64,000 nucleotides of DNA. Origin: Clytia hemisphaerica. Lineage: Eukaryota; Cnidaria; Hydrozoa; Leptothecata; Clytiidae. This document shows, piece after piece, positions 33,596 to 44,498 of this stretch. The notes below the pieces were generated by a model. It did no database searches, was not told the origin of the DNA, and saw only the letters and a program-made list of their open reading frames with translations. The position numbers and the translations under genes were made by a program. The first letter of the stretch is position 1; each line of letters begins with the position of its first letter. The stretch spans positions 466,242 to 530,241 of the forward strand of contig CACVBU010000964.1 of assembly GCA_902728285.1 (NCBI GenBank), read 5' to 3'.

Positions 33596-33790
33596 GGTAA
33601 ATCAACTCGGGTTCAATTTCAGGTGTATCAGGTTCACCCGACCTTACCTGAAATTGCTATTTTTGGAAGTCCGGTTCGTTTCCAGTAAATCGGGTTAACC
33701 CGAATTCACGGGTTGTTCAGGTTGTTGTTTTTTCGAGTATTTCGGGTTTACCTTAAAAGTCGGGAAACCCAGGTTAGCACGCGCCTGCGC
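33596..33790. repeat. CCCGA/TCGGG-rich repeat, related to 37370-37620
   Basis: Multiple CGGGTTAACCCG, TCGGGTT and ACCCGA motifs follow a C tract (CCTCCCCCCCCGCTGG). A similar set with GGTAAATCAGGTAAACCCGAG lies at 37370-37600 in largely inverted order. TTTTCCACCTAGGACATT at 33528 also recurs at 36735. It may be a decayed copy of the 36701-37620 element. Confidence 0.5.
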
Positions 33791-34433
33791 ACCGAGCACT
33801 TACCTGAAGAACTCGGGTTATTGGACGATTTTGAGTGGTCCTTCGCGTCCGCAAAAATATTTTTTTCACGATCGAGAATTTAGAGCGCGCTTTTTTTACT
33901 TTCTGCGAGAGAGTTCAAGATGGAAGGTCACGTCACTTCGTACTTCTCATTTACAATTTACTTTGACAACTGGATGAGGAAAATCGCCTTCAATTTTCCA
34001 AAGCCAACGACTATGACTGGATGAAGAAAAAAAGGTATGCTTTTATCATTCTTTATTTTCTTAATAAATTTGTTTGACAGGGCAGGGGAAGTTGGTTTGA
34101 TTCATGGTTCTTCTGATCAATCTCTTTTCTCAGCCTCAGAGTGTTCTTTGAACTTAAGTGCCAAAAATATATCTCAGTTATATTATTTATCTTTACAAGT
34201 AAGTCGATAAAGTAATCCCAATAAATTGTTTCCTGGAAATTTTTAACCTTTAGCTAGAGCTAGAATCTGAGAGTGTTTTTTTGGGGTGTAACTCACTAGA
34301 GTATACGACACCTTTGGTCTACTTCAACAACAACAGTCGGAATCCAGTGTGGAAATTTGTCTACTATGACTGGTTTTTTGTCCGAACACAGTTGCATGAT
34401 TTGTCATATTATGTCTGAAGGCCAACCATCCCA
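33791..34433. other. CpG-richer stretch, possible 5' region
   Basis: GCGCCTGCGCACCGAGC-type sequence is followed by AAGATGGAAGG at 33917 and donor-like sites downstream. No coding continuation could be established. Confidence 0.25.
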
Positions 34434-34862
34434 AATAGTCCAGACGTCCGCGCTCGATAGGATCGATCATCGGGACGGCTTGATGACGGATCGATATGTG
34501 ATCGATGGATTACTTAACGATCCGGATAGGAGATCGATGGAAGATTCTGCCATTAAAAAGTATTGAGTATCGATCCTTCGTTGATCCATTATCGAGCTAG
34601 TTTTTCAATCGAGTATATCATTCGTCATCGATCGTTAATCGATTCGTCATCGATCGTAAATCGAGTATGAGTCGATAGGGTCGATAAGATCGATAAAAGA
34701 TCGATGATAGATCGGTAAATAATCGATAACTAATCATAAGCTTAAAGAAATCTGAGTATCGATCCTCCATCAATCTCCTATCCGGATTGTTAAGTAATCC
34801 ATCGATCCGTCATCGAGCCGTTCCGATGATTGATCCTATCGAGCGCGGATGTCTGGAATAGT
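34434..34862. mobile_element. Foldback packed with ATCGAT motifs
   Basis: Arms of about 140 bp starting AATAGTCCAGACGTCCGCGC and ending in the complement at 34862. GATCGAT or ATCGATC occurs roughly every 10-25 bp through both arms and the loop. The small plus-strand frame here is an artefact. Confidence 0.75.
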
Positions 34863-35031
34863 GCATCTCAGAAATCAACAATTCTTCACTGAGGAGTCTT
34901 TGGTTTACCAACTTTACCAACCGGCAACAAATAATATTATCAACTTCAGTTGAGCTAGAATCTGAGAATGTCTGTCAGTATGTCCGTGCAGTCTGTCAGT
35001 CTGTCACCGCTAAACTTTGTTTGGGGCAGTG

Positions 35032-35520
35032 GGCAGGCTGGAGTAATCAAAAATGGTCCAATTTAGCTGAAATTTTGCACACTTGTTCCTTGGGTGAATA
35101 TCTGGGAATACTTTTTTCACTTTTTCAAAATTTCGATTCTTAGGGGCGTTGTCATGAGTTTTAGCCTCAAAACGAGGCTAAAAACTTTAGGCAGTCTTGA
35201 GAATTCAAAAGAGGTCCGATTTAGCTGAAATTTTGCACACTTGTTCATTGGGTCAATACCTGGGAGCTTTTTTTTTCATATTTTCAAAATGTGGACTCTT
35301 AGGGGCGTGGTAACAAGTTTTAGCCTCAAAACGAGGCTAAAAACTTTGGGGCAGGCTTGAGACTTCAAAAATATTCCGATTCAGGTGAAATTTTACACAC
35401 TTGTTCCTTGGGTGAATATCTGGGGTATTTTTTCATTTTTTAAAATTTTGATTATTAGGGGCGTGGTCATGAGTTTTACCCTCAAAACAAGGCTGAAAAC
35501 TTTAAGGCAAGCTCAAGACT
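35032..35520. repeat. Tandem repeat, period about 160 bp
   Basis: Three copies start near 35032, 35189 and 35350, with a partial fourth at 35507. Each contains TGAAATTTTGCACACTTGTTC, TTGGGTGAATATCTGGG and a TAGCCTCAAAACGAGGCTA hairpin (changed in the third). Confidence 0.8.
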
Positions 35521-36700
35521 TTTTTGGATGGGTGTAGCTCAAGAAAGAGAATCCAATAAAACATGCGTACCCTGTTTCCCTCACTCAGGAAAGAACAATA
35601 TAAAATGAAAAATATTTTTTGATATTCATTCTTTTTTGACAGGTTCAACCCCAACAAGAGCTAAAATTCACAAAGAATTCAAAATTGACAGTTCACTCAG
35701 ATTACACCTCAAATCAAGTAAGTACCGAATGTCTGTTTAACTATTCAGATGTTGAAAGATGCCTGTTAAACAGATGGCCGAACTGTAAAAATCACAACTT
35801 TTGGTCTGTATAGCTCAGTACATTGAAGGCTGTGAACAAGAATTTGTAGCCTTCCGTAAATTCTTAAAAAAGTCATTGCTTGAGATTTAAATGGAGTTTG
35901 TGGTAACAATTCAGTAATGAGAAATTCTAATATTTTTTTAGACATGGCCCTTCCAACCATAGTACCAACTGAATCAAAATTGGAAAGCTGGTGAAAATTC
36001 TTCCTCATTTAACAAGTAAGTGATTTTTAAATGCGAAGATATTTGGGCGGATGAACAGACCAACTATATCATGATATATTCCAGTATACTATTTTTTAGG
36101 GAAGCCATTTCAAGTTCTGAGGCTTTAAAACTTTTGTTTGAGGGCTCTCCAGGGAACTCAGGCAAGAGGGGGATGTGTCGCAGACCAGAGTTCCTTTTAT
36201 AAGTCAAGAAATACTTGGGATATTTTAAAACTCACTAAATTTTTGAACACAAGTGACACGCCAGTGACAGTACCCCTCCCCAGGGAAATTCAGACATTAA
36301 ATGTATACAATAATGGACACCGCTTCAAAACCTTACTGAATTTCCATGACATCATTATTTATCATTAATTTTTAAGGTGAAGAAAGTCAATAGAGTTTCC
36401 TGACAGCGACAAATTCGGTTAACTCAACTCAAATTTGCGATGTTGTTTTCACATTTCTTTTGCAAAATGAATCTTCAGTCTCAAACACGTTCCCGTGTCT
36501 ATATTAGATGGTGACGGCTTCTTGTATAATGTGTTCCAAACAGTTGTTATATCTGGTTATTCATGTCAAATGAGTGCAACTGTAATCTGCTTTTGAACTG
36601 GAACCTCTTATACATTCAACAGGACATGTATGTATCAAGACTCAATTAAAGAACAATCATCTAAAAGTGATTTTTTCATTCTATGAAATGTGTTAAAGTA
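35521..36700. other. No gene confirmed; one cryptic exon candidate
   Basis: A 75-nt open segment at 35643-35717 lies between a good acceptor (TTTTTTGACAG) and a GTAAGT donor, phase 0 at both ends (starts VQPQQELKF). I found no compatible neighbour: the next acceptor-led segment at about 35943 stops or changes phase. The remainder shows nothing. Confidence 0.25.
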
Positions 36701-37620
36701 CTCTCGGTACCTAATAGCCGCTAATTAATTTTTCGAAAATTTTCCACCCAGGACATTCTTTATCAATTTACTTTCATTTTATACTATATTAATTTTATCA
36801 AAAATTTTGAAGGATAAGGTTATCTTCACTTGACACTCCTTTAAGGAAATCAATTTTCATAAGAGATTCTCATTTTCGCTGACTTTTGTCAGTTCCAAGT
36901 CACATTTTTAAACATTAGTATTATTATATTTTAAAGTAATATCGCGTTGGAAAGATAATTTTGAACAGATTGATTTCAGTTCGCTAGGTTTGTTGCAATT
37001 ATTTCTAACTTAACAGTATCACTAAGACTTGCCTCATTAAACCACTCAAAATTATCTTTTGGACGAATTTTTAATTTTATTATGACATCTTTCTATCGTT
37101 TCTATGATCAAAAACCAGACGTTACATTAAGTTGATAAAAGAGCCAGTCAACAATTAATTTTCCCCAAAAAGATCGTTGACAGTCGTTTATTTATAAATC
37201 GTGTATTTCGAAGCTAGATTACTCTTACGCTGTTAAACTGTATTTGTGAATTCTTATGTGATTATTCTGAAAATATATCAAATAAAGTAATGCAAAATGT
37301 GATGCTTCCTCTTTTTCCTTGCGGCATTTTAACAAAACAATTTCGAATATGTTTCGCAAAAACCACTGATATTTAAACCTGATTTACCCGAGTTTGAACT
37401 GTAAAGAGGCTGACGTGAGCAAACGGGTAAATCAGGTAAACCCGAGAACCCTAGTTACCCGGGTAAGACGGGTGTCTATTTTTGGAATTTTTCGACCCGA
37501 AATACTCGAGTAAATTGCTCATCGGGATTTTCGGGTATACCTCACGTCAATTACTTGAGTATTACCCTAGTATTACCCGAGCTAGTTTACCAGCCCCCCC
37601 CGCTATTAGGTACCCGAGAG
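36701..37620. mobile_element. 920-bp TIR element, CTCTCGGGTACC family
   Basis: TA flanks at 36699-36700 and 37621-37622. Ends are CTCTCGGTACCTAATAGC and GCTATTAGGTACCCGAGAG. The right side has dense CCCGA motifs next to a C tract. The end sequence resembles the CTCTTAGGTTCC ends of 30108-32043, suggesting one superfamily. No coding region. Confidence 0.8.
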
Positions 37621-38330
37621 TATTCAACCGTGAACCTGCGCCTGTAGACCCGGTTGGAATGGAGACCATTCAATAAAGTTTCAAGCGTCTAACTATTGAG
37701 AAGTACCGCAGTGACTTTGAAAATATTTTTCCTGTCTTTGATCAACATGGTCATACATTTGCTGTTTTGCACGCTCGTTTTCAACACGTTACTTTTCGCT
37801 GGGCCTTCAGGCCCAACGGGCTTCTTGTTTCAAAATTCAATTGGGTGATCATAATCAATGAGCTATTCTAGAAAAAATTTTTGCCTCCTATTTAGAGGAG
37901 GTCTTTTTTGGGGGAAAGTTGACCCCTGGATTTTTTTTCCTATTTCTTCAGGATCCTTTTTTCTCAATTTTTGGACCACCCTTAACATTTGACCTTTCCA
38001 CCTCATTTTACTGGCCACCCTGTATTTTTACACTCGAAAAACCAGAACCTCCTGGATTTTTTATTTTTCAGACCACCCTGGACGTCACAACTCCTCAACA
38101 TAGGAGGTACAAATTTTCTTTAAATATTTTTCAATTTATTTTCTTAGATACACTTTTGTAAAAGCCATCAATTATTTGGGATGTTATGTTTTAAGGAAAA
38201 TACCAAATGATGAATGGACAATAAAGAAAGTCAATACAAAGTATGAATTATTTATAAAAATATTAATATTTCAATAATAAAGCAATTGAAGAATATTATA
38301 TCAAATTATACAACCAAACTGAATCATATA
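37621..38330. other. Intergenic, repeat-like
   Basis: CTGGGCCTTCAGGCCCAACGGG near 37800 is a short palindromic repeat phrase. A short exon-like stretch at about 38150-38238 (YTFVKAINYLGCYV...) is open but has no partner exon. Confidence 0.3.
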
Positions 38331-38570
38331 CACATTTTTTTATAAGAATATCCAAAATCATTGAAACCTTCAGATGTTCTTAAACTTTTGAGTTGTAAGC
38401 CTAAAAATGTTCTTATTTTCACCATTTTAGGAGTATTATTGTGCAATTTCTTAAGAAACTGGAGTGTCTTAGAATTCGCAAAGCCTGAAAATGTTCTGAA
38501 CTTGTTCTTAATATTTTGGCCATCGAAGCCTCATGTTCTTATAGTTTTCTCTTATAAAAAAACTCAAGTA
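38331..38570. mobile_element. MITE, TTCTTATAA family
   Basis: Preceded by TA (38329-38330). The left end is CACATTTTTTTATAAGAAT. It carries ATTTTGGCCATCGAAGCC and ends in a TTATAAAAAAACTC-like decayed terminus. Confidence 0.65.
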
Positions 38571-38730
38571 CATTAAATAAAAATGTACACGTCTCCTTTG
38601 CGAATTTTAGAAACTTTTACAGAAAATATGAAACAGTTTTAGTCAAAAGATTTCCAAAGATAACATTTTTGTCATAAGTTTGAATCATTCAGAAAAACAT
38701 AAAATCCTAGTCGAATTTCAGCAGCTCGCA

Positions 38731-39585
38731 ATGGAAAGTTCATTAGCGTTGTTGATGGCATCTTTTGGTTTACTGTATGCGACGGTGAAATGTGATTTGA
38801 GTAAAACCGATTGGTTTCACAACCGGCTGGAAGAACGTAAGCATAATCAAATCATTACAGTGGAATCTCTATAACTCGAATGACTCCTTAATTCGAATAA
38901 GTTTTATTGTCCCTTAAGTTAATAATACCTTATAAACCTCACTCTATAAGTCGAAATTTCCTTACCTCAAACCAATTTGTATTCCCTGTGCATGCTCGAG
39001 TTACGGAGACTCCATTGTATTAATTTCTTTCCGACTCAAGTTCAATTTATAATCCAAAGCTTCGTAACGGAAGTGGCATATGATTTTTACCCCACTTTAA
39101 GATTTTGCGTACTAAAAACACACAATATTGTACTTCGGTACTTCTATCCGGACCCCCTCCACTTCTGACGTCATCATACACAGGCGAAAAATAGTTTCAA
39201 AACCATGGTTTTTCATGATTAAAATTTCCAAATTTCCCAATTTCTTAAAACAACTTTAATTCTACTTGCCTTTCTACTATAAATAGATCGCACAAGCTCA
39301 AAATAATCAGAAGCAAATTATTGCGGAATCCAACAACTCAAAAAATTCCTATGATCTAATCCCGAGAAAAGCTGTAGAACACACATTTCCTAGAGTTATG
39401 GAGACACCCGAGCTTTCATTGTTCGAGTGAAAGAGAATCTACAGTAAAATGTTTAAATATTTTATTCAAAACTTGTTATAGCGAACTGTTACGAGGCTGA
39501 CCAAGTGAAATGCGAGACATCTTTGTACTGGCAAGCGTTATGTCAAGTGTGTAAGGATTGCTACAATGTCTGTCCAGGTTGGTAG
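38731..39585 (+). CDS. Signal peptide and cysteine-rich exons, small secreted protein
   Basis: Exon 1 (38731-38836) starts with an ATG that opens a clear signal peptide (MESSLALLMASFGLLYATV) and ends at CGTAAGC, phase 1. Exon 2 begins at 39482 after TTGTTATAG and restores the frame. It holds six cysteines in the spacing C-x7-C-x9-C-x2-C-x2-C-x3-C, ending CYNVCPG. If exon 2 is terminal the protein is 69 aa with a TAG at 39583-39585. Alternatively CCAG|GTTGGT at 39577/39578 is a donor (phase 1) that fits the ShK exon at 50598. The intron between the two exons is almost wholly a pogo-like MITE. It could be a secreted structural, antimicrobial or venom-like peptide; nothing in the sequence decides this. 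Not a named family. Confidence 0.62.
38858..39444. mobile_element. Pogo/Tigger-like MITE filling an intron
   Basis: TA flanks (38856-38857; 39445-39446). The left end is CAGTGGAATCTCTATAACTC and the right end is its degenerate complement, GAGTGAAAGAGAATCTACAG. CAGT...CTCTATAACTCGAA ends are typical of pogo/Tigger-type elements. It makes up 587 of the 645 bp of the intron. Confidence 0.7.
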
Positions 39586-40081
39586 TAATAAGTTATTATT
39601 ATATTACCGTTTTCACAAACTAAAACAAATTAATTATCTTGACCATGGAAATCATCATTTTCATTTTTTAAGCAAACCCGATCCAACAAAACTTCTATCC
39701 ATTCATTAAATCATACATTATTTTTTCAAATACAAAATAGTAAATCTTTATTGAAGCTCGGCTGTTCTTATTTTCCAATTTTTCTTGTCATGCCCTTCTT
39801 ATAGGAAGTTTTTTACTAGATTTTCTCCTAATATATAAAGCGTTACACGAAACCCCGCTACGTTGACTTGTGGAAGCAGACAAACAAATATATCCCTGAA
39901 ACATTTTATTTATCTGATTGGTATTTTATAGACTAAGCATTCCCTTTTTTGAATATATCTATATAAAAGTAGCTGAAAGTGAATAAATTTAAAGTATTAT
40001 GCTGCACTATCAAACAAGACTGACACGTCAACCTGTGTTTACATTGTAGCCGAAAAGACTTAATAATGACTCAAACTTTAA

Positions 40082-40289
40082 AGGTTTTGTTTTTACACAA
40101 GTGTTCCCATTTCATATCAGACACATATTTCATAACGGGACAGTGTCTGCCTATTGTTCTATTATGCTGATATAAGCAAAGAATGTTTTTCTATTCCTCT
40201 TTCTGACCAATCTTGCTCCACATACGTGACAATCCAATGGGAGAAAGCTTGTGAATTAAAATTGATGAGTAAGCAAACGATATCACTCT
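40082..40289. repeat. Direct repeat with CCAAT motifs, copy 2
   Basis: Nearly colinear with 14322-14532 over about 210 bp (TCATATCAGACACATATTTC, GTGTCTGCCTATTGTTCTAT, GACCAATCTTGCTCCAC, AAGCAAACGATATCACTC). Confidence 0.7.
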
Positions 40290-40639
40290 TATTTTAAAAA
40301 GAAAACCTTTAAGTTTAATAATCTTGATAACTATTAAGCTTGTCTTAGTACTAGTAGGACAACCTAGATTAGTAGGATACATGCAACATTCAAGGTGGCG
40401 TACAGTACCTAATCTAAATTCCAGATCAAAGCCATCGGTATCGGCACTTTAAGTCAAGCTTGACATTACTTTCTAGGCTTTAAAACCTTTTCCTAGTTCT
40501 AAAGTAATACAGTTTATCGTCGATATCTTTAAGACACTACTAATGAAAAGATTTATCTGGGAACTTGTCGAAAAAAGCCTTTTTTTATGCTGGTTTTTAA
40601 AAGGTTTTCAATTTTCAGCATAAAAATCTATAGAAGAAA

Positions 40640-40990
40640 GTAGCTCCAGTGTACGCTGGATTATGCGGTTGATTCTCACTCAGGTCTTTTTATTCGAATC
40701 AATTTAACCAGGACGGGATGGGATGTTGCTTACGCTAAACTGTGTAATGGCTACCTCCAACTTTTATACGACCACCTTAGACCTACATTGCTGAATCACA
40801 TTAACTGATGACTACTATGCATCTGATCGCCGAACTCCTTGAGACAACGTTGAGATGTGCTTATTTCTAAATCATTATCTTCCCAGGCGAGCGATGAGGA
40901 GAATTCGGTGGTAGCGGTCAAGGCGTTAACCTGTACTATGACTCACCCCTACACACCAAACCAACTGAGCTAACAACCACTAAGCTAACC
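40640..40990 (-). repeat. Candidate tRNA-derived SINE
   Basis: On the minus strand GTTAGCTCAGTTGGTT (around 40975-40955) is a near-perfect tRNA D-arm/A-box. A degenerate B-box (GGTTAACGCC) follows about 40 bases later, and then about 250 bp of non-tRNA sequence. The exact 3' end is not defined. Could be a decayed tRNA pseudogene. Confidence 0.4.
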
Positions 40991-41290
40991 ATAGCCACCA
41001 AGTCTTAAAATACCCCTTAAAAGCAAGAGATTGCCAATCTCATTGGATACTTTTCTTAACCTTATTCCCACAGATTCAATGGGTCGTTGAGACAGGGATC
41101 TTCTAATGATCAAATCTAAAATGAAATTCAATTTTGGTTCTTTAAAACCATTCAACTTGCATTGAAGACGATTGTCTCTTGTTTCCATGTAAAAATAATA
41201 GCGAGTACCAATATTGATAGCGCAACATTATTCTTGGTAAGTTTAAACTTAAGATTGTATTCAAGGCTAAAGAGATAGCAGATGTTCTAG

Positions 41291-41476
41291 ATGATTCACG
41301 TGCACGGTAGAAATATTGACATAATGAGACCAGCACGAAGGATCGCCGTAGGTCTTTTGAATCGAAAAAAGGTCACTGAAAATTTACAAAATTGGGTGAA
41401 TAATGATATTATTGGTCATATCTATCCTACAGTGTGTCCGAAGGAAAGTAGAATAACAAATCCTCAGAATTCATAA
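41291..41476 (+). CDS. Candidate terminal exon, unknown protein
   Basis: An open frame of about 61 codons begins at an ATG directly after TTCTAG (acceptor-like) and ends in TAA. The product is basic with balanced composition (HVHGRNIDIMRPARRIAVGL, then ENLQNWVNNDIIGHIYP) and looks like a real coding exon. An upstream donor at 41238 (CTTG|GTAAGT) would give a very short, phase-0 intron, but the upstream frame closes quickly. It lies inside the proposed long intron of the ShK gene, so one of the two models may be wrong. No family recognised. Confidence 0.35.
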   Translation: MIHVHGRNIDIMRPARRIAVGLLNRKKVTENLQNWVNNDIIGHIYPTVCPKESRITNPQNS

Positions 41477-42700
41477 CACTAACATTTATTCTCGATTTTT
41501 CTATTAGAAAGATCCGTTATAGCAACAGATCCTGAGGATTTTTTTGTACCATTATTCCCCTTTTTTCCAGATACACTCTACTGTTTGCTTTTTACATTAT
41601 TTTTGGCATCTTTTTTGTAACAGTAAAAAACACCTCAAGGAATCAAGATTTAGATCCAGATAGCAAAGTTTCGAGATGACGAATCTTAGAGATATAATTC
41701 AAAATAAACAGAAACGCATTTCGACACATGACAACTTTAAAAGCGTTTCAACTTTGATTTACATGACTTGGTGACAAGTGAGATATTTCAAATTGAGTCA
41801 ATTTTATTTAAATCAAAAGTAGCCAGAAAAGTGGTCTGTAAAATACCAAAGGCACTTAACACTGTTAAGTCAGACTTCTAAACTAAGAATGTATATATAG
41901 TTATAGATATTATCAACAAAAATGCTTCAATTAATTGAAAATATGAGTCTCAGACAACGTTTCAGGTGTCAAAACTAGAGAGAGATCTTAATTTCTATGA
42001 AAAATCCGAAATATTCTGGTCTGTAAAATACACATTTTTCATCCCACCATCTCGAAACTTCACTTGAATGTTCCTGGCCTTAAAAACTAACATCTGTGAA
42101 ATTTTAATGAGGTTTACTTGGCTTTTTGCTAAGCTATATAGAAAAACGTCAAAAATTTTTCTTGTATTTTGGGGCAGTTTTGACCGAATTTTCAAAATAA
42201 ATGGACTGTAAATCAAAAACAGTCGTCTAAAATCCATAAAAGTTTCCACAATGCTACAACTATACCGACTACGAGCAATGAAGGCATTAACATCTATTTC
42301 ATGGAAGAATTTGGCCCTGTGTAAAATTTAAAAGTTTTATTTTTTTTTTAAATTAGATTTTTTCACAAAATTTTGATATTCGGTTCTGAAAAATACACAT
42401 TATTCTTGCTACCATCTTGAAATTTTTCACACACAATCCTTGATGCTTTATCTAAAACCCTGCAAAGTTTTAATAAGTTTTGATATGTAGTTCATGAGAT
42501 ATCTTGAAATGCAGTACCCTACCCCAGGCAAATTGGCTCCAAAAACGATTGCCACCCTGGTTAGCCTGAAAACCATCGCGATTCTCAAAATATAGATATG
42601 TTTGAATCCAAAAACAGTTTCAAACCTTTTTCACCGTCAAGGTGCTACCTCATGCCCAATATTGCCTGGACTATAAAATTACTTTAGGGCACCCATCTTC
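41477..42700. repeat. Diverged direct duplication near 42010 and 42384
   Basis: TTCTGGTCTGTAAAATACACATT with CCACCATCTCGAAAC at about 42015 recurs in diverged form (GGTTCTGAAAAATACACATT, ACCATCTTGAAA) at about 42380, a period of about 370 bp. The rest of the interval shows no gene. Confidence 0.4.
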
Positions 42701-42938
42701 ACGTTTCTTTATATATAAGAAAATACAAAACTTTAAAGCCCTCGGGTGTTCCGAGCTTTTTGAGTTTTAAGCCTAATTGTTTTAAACATATTCTTATTTT
42801 CACCATCATGCAAGCATTCTTGTCCATCTCTTAGTAATTTGGGTGTCTTAGAGCCAGCAAAGCATGATTTTTTCAACTTATTCTTAATTTTTGACCATCG
42901 AAACCTTATATATTTTGTTCTTATAACAAAACATGTGA
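42701..42938. mobile_element. MITE, TTCTTATAA family (decayed)
   Basis: It retains TTTTGAGTTTTAAGCCTA, a CACCATCATG core, TTTTTGACCATCGAAACC and a TTGTTCTTATAACAAAACATG right end. Confidence 0.55.
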
Positions 42939-42956
42939 TCCACTAAAATGCCACTA

Positions 42957-43110
42957 CCCAGTGGGCACAGAAAGTCTGGAGGACGCCTATATGACGTCCG
43001 AATCACGTCTGCCCGTCCAAAGCCCGTCCCCGTCCAATCGCAACGTCCTTCAGACGTCTTTAATAGACTTGATTTTTTCAGGACGTCTAATAGGCGTCCG
43101 TAATACGCCC
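42957..43110. mobile_element. Single end of a CCCAGTGGGCACAG element
   Basis: It starts TACCCAGTGGGCACAGAA and continues with GACGTCC/GGACG-type units to about 43100. The sister full element is 49868-50350. The opposite end is not found, so the copy is truncated. Confidence 0.6.
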
Positions 43111-43210
43111 AAAATTATGTTATTTAGACCTGTGATTGGAAGTCTGGTAGCGAGTGTATAGAAACATGTTTGTAGCCGGGGGTGCAATATTTCCTAACAT
43201 TGATTTTGTA

Positions 43211-43257
43211 AATACGCCATTTCGGAGTTCACGACGCCATTTTGTAAGCGGAGCAAA
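43211..43257. repeat. CpG-rich segment, inverted partner of 45775-45820
   Basis: ATACGCCATTTCGGAGTTC, then ACGACGCCATTTTG and GCGGAGCAAA, match the complement of 45775-45820 with few differences. The motif AAATGGCG/CGCCATTT resembles a YY1-like core. An ATGGCG follows at 43262. Confidence 0.6.
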
Positions 43258-43807
43258 TCTAATGGCGGGGGTGCAGTCGGCCTCAACTAGAGAATCATTT
43301 CAGAGAGCCGTAAGCTACGATCTCGGACTATTATCGAGTTGTACCCGACTGAGACGGAGCAAAACAAGCCCCCTAGGGTGATTCCTCCAGCACTCCCTCG
43401 TCGTGTCTACACAAAAAGTAAACAAACCTTTAAAAATTCGATTGAAACTCATCCTCAAACAGTCAAAATATAATTTTCCACTTAGAACTAAATCTATCAT
43501 GGATGTCACTACACAAAACCTGAATATTTCTCTTTTTTAGCTTATCAAGAGTCCTCCATTCTTCATCGTATCTGATTGTTCACATCTAAAAAAACAATGC
43601 TGTGACTGGGGGTCTTTCTATGTATATAATCATATCAAAGAAAACAGGAATGGAATCAAACAAAAGGAGTCTCCCTCTAAAGAATTGTTCCGATTCCCTT
43701 TTTCTAGGTACTTTCCATTGGAAATTCCCATGCCTCAAAGCAATGATAAATAATATCAGAACATATTTTTGCTAATTATACATCAGTTTGTTATTGTTTT
43801 GTACAGA

Positions 43808-44498
43808 TAGTAGGGGGAAATTTTGTAAAATCGCTCGATTTTTTTAGTCAAAGCACTTGTTATACATTTTTGGAAAGCTAAGGGGTAGGGGAATCAAAAT
43901 AACTTGGGTGCCAATTTTCTTTCGGACACTTTGGTGTGATTTTCGGACAAATACGACGGTCTCAGGCAAAAATCATAGGGTGAAAAATTAATGAAAATTT
44001 CAGCTTGAGAAGACGGAGACCTGTTGTATATTTTTGGAAAGCTCTCAGAAAATTAAGATTAGTGATATATTGCGAGTATAGGTGATTTCTTTACCTAACT
44101 CGAGATATTAATCCTTAAAAACAGTGTTTTCAGTATTTTTCAGCCAGAAACAGCTGTTTTGTCCAGTTTTTGCGCTTTCGGAAGCTCAATGTCTCGAGTT
44201 AGGTACTGAAATCACCTATACTCGCAATATATCACTAATCTTAATTTTTTGAGAGCTTTCCAAAAATATACAACAGGTCTCCGTTTTCTCAAGCTAAAAT
44301 TTTCATTAATTTTTCACTCTATGATTTTTGCCTGAGACCGTCGTATTTGTCCGAAAATCACACCAAAGTGTCCGAAAGAAAATTGGCACCCAAGTTATTT
44401 TGAGTCCCCTACCCCTTAGCTTTCCAAAAATGTATAACAAGTGCTTTGACTAAAAAATTCGAGCGACCTCAAAAAAACGAACAAATTTCCCCCTACTA
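43808..44498. mobile_element. Large foldback element, arms about 300 bp
   Basis: TA|GTAGGGGGAAATTTTGT at the left and ACAAATTTCCCCCTAC|TA at the right. The arms match with only scattered substitutions. The central loop (about 44100-44190) contains GTTTTCAGTATTTTTCAGCC. No coding region. It would fold into a very stable hairpin in RNA. Confidence 0.88.

Noticed and set aside
40985..41336. Two overlapping minus-strand frames
   Set aside because: They are antisense to the better plus-strand exon candidate and to the SINE-like region, with no splice or motif support.
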